Origin: Bacteroidota bacterium
GTDB lineage: Bacteria; Bacteroidota; Bacteroidia; Bacteroidales; JADFUO01
Direction: 5' to 3'
Assembly (NCBI GenBank): GCA_030614305.1
Contig: JAUWKH010000035.1
Location: 1-10,563, forward strand
DNA length: 10,563 bases
Below are positions 7,022 to 10,563 of the stretch, in pieces; position 1 is the first letter of the stretch, and every line of letters starts with the position of its first letter. The notes below the pieces were generated by a model that made no database searches, was not told the origin of the DNA, and worked only from the letters and a program-made list of their open reading frames with translations. A program made the translations under genes and the position numbers.

Positions 7022-9127
7022 TTAGCTTATCAGTCCCCAATTTACATTATTATTTTCAAAGGATTTTAATTGTTTTGCAAGTGGAAAATTTTCTTTATGT
7101 TCTAAATTCGGGTCGTTTTTCAAAATTTCAATTGCAAGGTTTCTTGAGTATTTTAATATTTTTTCATCTTTAATCAAATCTGCAATTTTCAGATCAAGGA
7201 TTCCGCTTTGCTGTGTTCCCTGAATATCACCAGGACCTCGTAGTTTAAGGTCAACATCGGCAATTTCAAAACCATCGGAAGTTCTCACCATAGTTTCAAG
7301 TCTTTTTTTCCCATCATTAGTGATTTTATAATCTGTCATTAAAATACAATGCGATTGGTCAGCTCCTCTGCCAACCCTTCCCCGTAATTGATGAAGCTGT
7401 GATAATCCGAACCTTTCGGCATTTTCAATTATCATAACACTTGCATTCGGAATGTCAACTCCAACTTCAATAACAGTCGTGGAAACCATAATTTGTGTTT
7501 CTCTACGTATAAATCGCTGCATTTCAAAATCTTTATCTGCCGACTTCATTTTCCCGTGAACTATACTCACTGCGTATTCAGGTAATGGAAATTCTCTTAC
7601 AATACTTTCATAACCGTCCATTAAATATTTTAAATCCAATTTTTCAGATTCTTCAATTAAAGGGTAAACAACATAAATTTGCCTGCCTTCTTCAATCTTT
7701 TTTTTAATAAAACCAAATACTTTCAACCTTTTTGAATCGTAAAGATGATAAGTTTTAACAGGTTTTCTGCCCGGAGGTAGTTCGTCAATTATTGAAAAAT
7801 CAAGGTCTCCGTAAAGAGTCATAGCTAAAGTACGTGGTATTGGCGTGGCTGTCATTACCAGTATGTGTGGTGGGATAATATTTTTTTTCCAGAGTTTTGC
7901 ACGTTGAGCCACTCCAAAACGATGTTGTTCATCAATAATTACCAGTCCGAGATTTTTAAATTTTACAGTTTCTTCAATTAATGCATGCGTTCCGATTAGA
8001 ATTTGCAAATTACCGTTAAGCAAATTTTCGTTAATAATTCTTCTTTTTGATGTTTTGGTTGATCCGGTAAGCAGTTCAACTGAAATATCCATTCCCTTAA
8101 GCATTTTTGAGATTGTTTCAAAATGTTGGTTGGCAAGAATTTCAGTTGGTGCCATTATACAAGCCTGATAATTATTATCAATGGCAATTAAAATGGACAT
8201 AAGGGCAACAAGGGTTTTGCCGCTACCAACATCGCCCTGCAACAGCCTGTTCATTTGTTTTCCTGAGCCAATGTCTTTACGGATTTCTTTGATGACTTTT
8301 TTTTGTGCATTTGTTAATTCAAACGGAAGATTGTTTTTAAAAAAGTAATTAAAATAATCTCCGACAACAGAAAAAGCATGTCCTTTTATTTTTTGAATTC
8401 GTATGTATTTTTGTTTTAATAACCGCAACTGAATAAAAAATAATTCTTCAAATTTCAATCTTGCCTTAGCTTTTTGCAAAATATATTGATTTTCCGGAAA
8501 ATGAATATTAATCAATGCTTGTTCTCTTGAGATTAGTTTGAGATTCCGAATAATATTTTCCGTGAGATTTTCAGTGATTTCCCCGTTAATCTTCAGAACA
8601 AGATTCCCGATTAATTTACTTATACCTTTACTGCCTAATCCTCTTGATTTAAGTTTTTCAGTAGAACTGTAAAAAGCCTGAAAAGATTTGCTCAATGAAT
8701 CTTGTTGTTCTGAAATAAGTTCAATTTCAGGATGAGGGATATTGAATTTCCTGTTAAAAATTGTCGGTTTACCGAAAACGATATATTCTTCGCCGGGTTT
8801 AAAATTATCTTTGATCCATTTAATTCCTTTAAACCAAACTAATTCAATTACACCTGTTTCATCTTTTAGATATGCTGATAATCTTTTGGCCCTGCTTTTT
8901 CCGATAAGCTGGATATTAATGATTTCCCCCCGTAATTGAACATAAGACATTTCACTAATAATTTCCCTGATTTTATAAATTTTACTTTTATCAATATATC
9001 TGAAAGGAAAATATGTAAGCAAATCACCAAATGTAAATATGTTCAATTCTTTTTTTAATAACCCGGCACGTATAGGCCCAACTCCTTTTAAGTATTCGAT
9101 TGATGTTTCAAGGATATTATATGACAT
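7022..9127 (-). CDS. recG: ATP-dependent DNA helicase RecG
   Basis: RecG is a superfamily 2 helicase that reverses stalled replication forks and migrates branched DNA. The 701-residue product has the usual length. An N-terminal wedge/OB-fold domain that grips the junction spans about 5-250, with the helix-hairpin-helix-like YLKGVGPIRAGLLKKEL near the start. The helicase motifs follow in order: Walker A GDVGSGKT (298-305), MAPTEILANQH (325-335), Walker B/DEQH IIDEQHRFG (397-405), motif III TATPIPRT (426-433), and motif VI QLHQLRGRVGRG (577-588). ADVDLKLRGPGDIQGTQQSG then precedes the C-terminal region. All catalytic motifs are intact. The gene starts 43 nt after the T-tract of the gldN terminator and has its own -7-like element. 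It is followed 56 nt later by pheT. Confidence 0.97.
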   Translation of the reverse strand: MSYNILETSIEYLKGVGPIRAGLLKKELNIFTFGDLLTYFPFRYIDKSKIYKIREIISEMSYVQLRGEIINIQLIGKSRAKRLSAYLKDETGVIELVWFKGIKWIKDNFKPGEEYIVFGKPTIFNRKFNIPHPEIELISEQQDSLSKSFQAFYSSTEKLKSRGLGSKGISKLIGNLVLKINGEITENLTENIIRNLKLISREQALINIHFPENQYILQKAKARLKFEELFFIQLRLLKQKYIRIQKIKGHAFSVVGDYFNYFFKNNLPFELTNAQKKVIKEIRKDIGSGKQMNRLLQGDVGSGKTLVALMSILIAIDNNYQACIMAPTEILANQHFETISKMLKGMDISVELLTGSTKTSKRRIINENLLNGNLQILIGTHALIEETVKFKNLGLVIIDEQHRFGVAQRAKLWKKNIIPPHILVMTATPIPRTLAMTLYGDLDFSIIDELPPGRKPVKTYHLYDSKRLKVFGFIKKKIEEGRQIYVVYPLIEESEKLDLKYLMDGYESIVREFPLPEYAVSIVHGKMKSADKDFEMQRFIRRETQIMVSTTVIEVGVDIPNASVMIIENAERFGLSQLHQLRGRVGRGADQSHCILMTDYKITNDGKKRLETMVRTSDGFEIADVDLKLRGPGDIQGTQQSGILDLKIADLIKDEKILKYSRNLAIEILKNDPNLEHKENFPLAKQLKSFENNNVNWGLIS

Positions 9128-9146
9128 TGAATGAATAAATTTGGAA

Positions 9147-9154
9147 CAAATATA
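9147..9154 (-). promoter_or_regulatory. TAnnTTTG-type -7 element upstream of recG
   Basis: TATATTTG on the minus strand is an exact match to the Bacteroidota -7 consensus and lies 19 nt before the recG ATG, directly after the gldN terminator. That is where a new promoter would be expected. The nearest upstream TTTG (in the T-tract) is only about 14 nt away, short of the usual spacing of about 19 nt, so the -33 part is weak. Confidence 0.4.
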
Positions 9155-9169
9155 AATAAAAATACAGAC

Positions 9170-9198
9170 AAAAAAAAACTCCCCAAAAGGGGAGTTTT
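9170..9198 (-). terminator. Intrinsic terminator of the gldM-gldN transcript
   Basis: AAAACTCCCC (9175-9184), loop AAAA, GGGGAGTTTT (9189-9198) form a perfect 10-bp stem. On the minus strand it is followed by an unbroken run of T back to 9170. It starts 19 nt after the gldN stop codon and separates the T9SS operon from recG. With A-runs on one side and T-runs on the other it could act in both directions, but no plus-strand gene approaches it. Confidence 0.85.
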
Positions 9199-9217
9199 AA
9201 TGAAATCATTTTATATA

Positions 9218-10066
9218 TTAAAATTCCCAAAGATCATGTTCAAATTCAAATAATTCTTTTTTGATTCTTTCAGCTTCAAGCAAAGCATCCATACCGGTTG
9301 CATATTGGGAAATTTTTCTGTCATAAACATTTTGTTCTTTATAAACATAACTTCCGAACATTCTTTTCCAGAATATTTCATCATAAGTTCTTCTTTCGGC
9401 GCTGTTAAACCTGTTAAACATTTCTGCTTTAGCCAGTATCGGTCTTGCTTCAGGAAAGTAAATCCAGAATAAAGGTTGAGGAATTTCAATACCTTCCCTA
9501 TCTTTCATCATAACAGGACAAATCCCAAGTATTCTGACCAGTAATTGCGAACGTTGTTTGTCAAAATACCAGTCTTCTTTAATCCTTAGACGCATAACTT
9601 TGCTTGGGTCAAATTCCGAATAAATAACAGTATCATATTCATCATAAGGAGGATATGGTCGATTTAATATAGTATGGAGAGTGTCAATCTGTCTTGTTAT
9701 AACTGCCTGATAAGTTAGCGGAACTAAAAATTCATCAGTACCGGAAATATCATAAGCTGTAATTGATCCTTCTTTTAATGCATCCATAATAATTTGCATA
9801 AAGCTTCTCCATCCGTTGTGTGGGTCTAACGGGTAATAAAACGGTTGATTTATTTTTTCGCGCATATCAATTACACGCCATATTCTTTTAGACCACATAA
9901 TATCTGCCTTTCTCAGTGGTGGGTATGGAACAGGTTTTTTATCAATCATTCCCATATCAGGAAAAAGTCCATCCTGTGGCGGGCTATCAAGTATTTGTGA
10001 CTGTGATTTTATATTTATTGTTATTATCAAACTTAGAGTGAATAACGAGATGAGTAATTTTTTCAT
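9218..10066 (-). CDS. gldN: Gliding motility / type IX secretion protein GldN (PorN-like)
   Basis: GldN (PorN in Porphyromonas) is a periplasmic component that with the lipoprotein GldK forms a ring-like assembly at the outer membrane of the type IX secretion system. In gliding species it is also needed for surface motility. The 282-residue product has a Sec signal peptide (MKKLLISLFTLSLIITINIK, cleavage probably near residue 24). The family landmarks I recognise are ADIMWSKRIWRVIDMREKIN (54-73), YYPLDPHNGWRSF, LGICPVMMKDREGIEIPQ, PLFWIYFPEARPILAKAEMF and the C-terminal YDRKISQYATGMDALLEAE ending EFEHDLWEF. It follows gldM by 39 nt, the standard gldKLMN order, and is closed by a strong terminator. 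Whether this organism glides cannot be told from these genes, since non-motile species also carry the secretion system. Confidence 0.95.
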   Translation of the reverse strand: MKKLLISLFTLSLIITINIKSQSQILDSPPQDGLFPDMGMIDKKPVPYPPLRKADIMWSKRIWRVIDMREKINQPFYYPLDPHNGWRSFMQIIMDALKEGSITAYDISGTDEFLVPLTYQAVITRQIDTLHTILNRPYPPYDEYDTVIYSEFDPSKVMRLRIKEDWYFDKQRSQLLVRILGICPVMMKDREGIEIPQPLFWIYFPEARPILAKAEMFNRFNSAERRTYDEIFWKRMFGSYVYKEQNVYDRKISQYATGMDALLEAERIKKELFEFEHDLWEF

Positions 10067-10105
10067 AATACCTTCTGTTAGGAAAAATTATATTTATTTT
10101 ATATT

Positions 10106-10563
10106 CTAATCAATTGTAAGGTTTATTGTATTTAATGTACGAGTTATGCCTTCAGGTCCAACTGCCTGTATGTTTTCAAAAAAGAATTTTTGTTTTCTTT
10201 TTGCATTTCTGATGATAGTTATCATTTCTTCTGAAAACGTGTTACCTCTTGTAGTTTTAGGTATCCAGTCTCCACTGATAATGGTAGCCATAGTAAAAGA
10301 TTTAACTTCAAAATACAGATCAAATTCAAAATCCTTCATTGAAGGTATAATTGCATTAGCAGCTAATAAAGTATTTTTATTTATTTTACCTTCTTTTTGA
10401 CCTGCAATTTCGGCAATAGGATCCGGGACTCTTTTTACACGGAATTCGCTTGATCCCATATTTATTCTTTTGCCTTCAAAATTTGCATCAGCAGTTACTA
10501 CTGCTCTTTTCATACCTTTTGGTACTCTTACTATCCAGTCTTTACCTTCAGTGTCACGTGTTA
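10106..10563 (-). CDS. gldM: Gliding motility / type IX secretion protein GldM, C-terminal part (partial, 5' end beyond window)
   Basis: The frame is open from the right edge to a TAG stop at 10106, giving 151 complete residues, so the true start lies outside. GldM with GldL forms the proton-driven inner-membrane motor of the type IX system. GldM's large periplasmic part reaches toward the GldK-GldN ring. The visible piece is the end of that periplasmic part: MGSSEFRVKRVPDPIAEIAG, then a beta-rich stretch (FEFDLYFEVKSF) and a final VGPEGITRTLNTINLTID segment. These match the last immunoglobulin-like domains of GldM as I remember them. The N-terminal membrane helix is not in view. Directly downstream gldN confirms the assignment. 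An internal ATG at 10513 is not the start, because the family-like sequence continues upstream of it (KDWIVRVPKG). Confidence 0.93.
   Translation of the reverse strand, partial: TRDTEGKDWIVRVPKGMKRAVVTADANFEGKRINMGSSEFRVKRVPDPIAEIAGQKEGKINKNTLLAANAIIPSMKDFEFDLYFEVKSFTMATIISGDWIPKTTRGNTFSEEMITIIRNAKRKQKFFFENIQAVGPEGITRTLNTINLTID

Noticed and set aside
9211..9489. Minus-strand 92-codon frame overlapping the 3' part of gldN in another frame
   Set aside because: The gldN frame across the same bases matches the family to its last residues, so the alternative frame is a by-product. There is no sign of a frameshift.

Overview
The window is AT-rich and every supported gene lies on the minus strand. 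The gene set points to the phylum Bacteroidota: a GldM–GldN pair from the type IX secretion/gliding machinery, an LptE-type lipoprotein directly downstream of a sensor-less sigma-54 activator, a small conserved protein known to me mainly from Bacteroidota, and TAnnTTTG-like promoter hexamers instead of classical -10 boxes. I cannot name the genus.

Layout in transcription order (right to left). The right edge cuts into the 3' part of gldM, followed 39 nt later by complete gldN. A perfect 10-bp stem with a T-tract then ends the gldKLMN-type operon (gldK and gldL would lie beyond the right edge). Next come recG (branched-DNA helicase) and pheT (phenylalanyl-tRNA synthetase beta chain), each preceded by its own TAnnTTTG-like element. 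After these comes an unusually long nucleotide-sugar 6-dehydrogenase, which ends in its own intrinsic terminator. The last block is a sigma-54 activator, lptE and a partial conserved gene running off the left edge. This order is what I remember for Bacteroidota genomes, where secG often follows.

The genes fall into two envelope-related groups: T9SS motor and outer-membrane parts on the right, LPS transport and a possible glycan-precursor enzyme on the left. Two housekeeping genes, recG and pheT, sit between them.

The least ordinary sequence is the 358-nt gap between lptE and the left-edge gene. It holds a nested palindromic element of about 200 bp. It has 14-bp terminal inverted repeats (13/14 matching), a 33-bp inner hairpin arm, and an 8-bp direct repeat flanking the whole, so it looks like a MITE-type insertion in an otherwise tightly packed operon. 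I found no CRISPR array, tRNA, rRNA, transposase or defence-type system, and I do not claim a new multi-gene system here.
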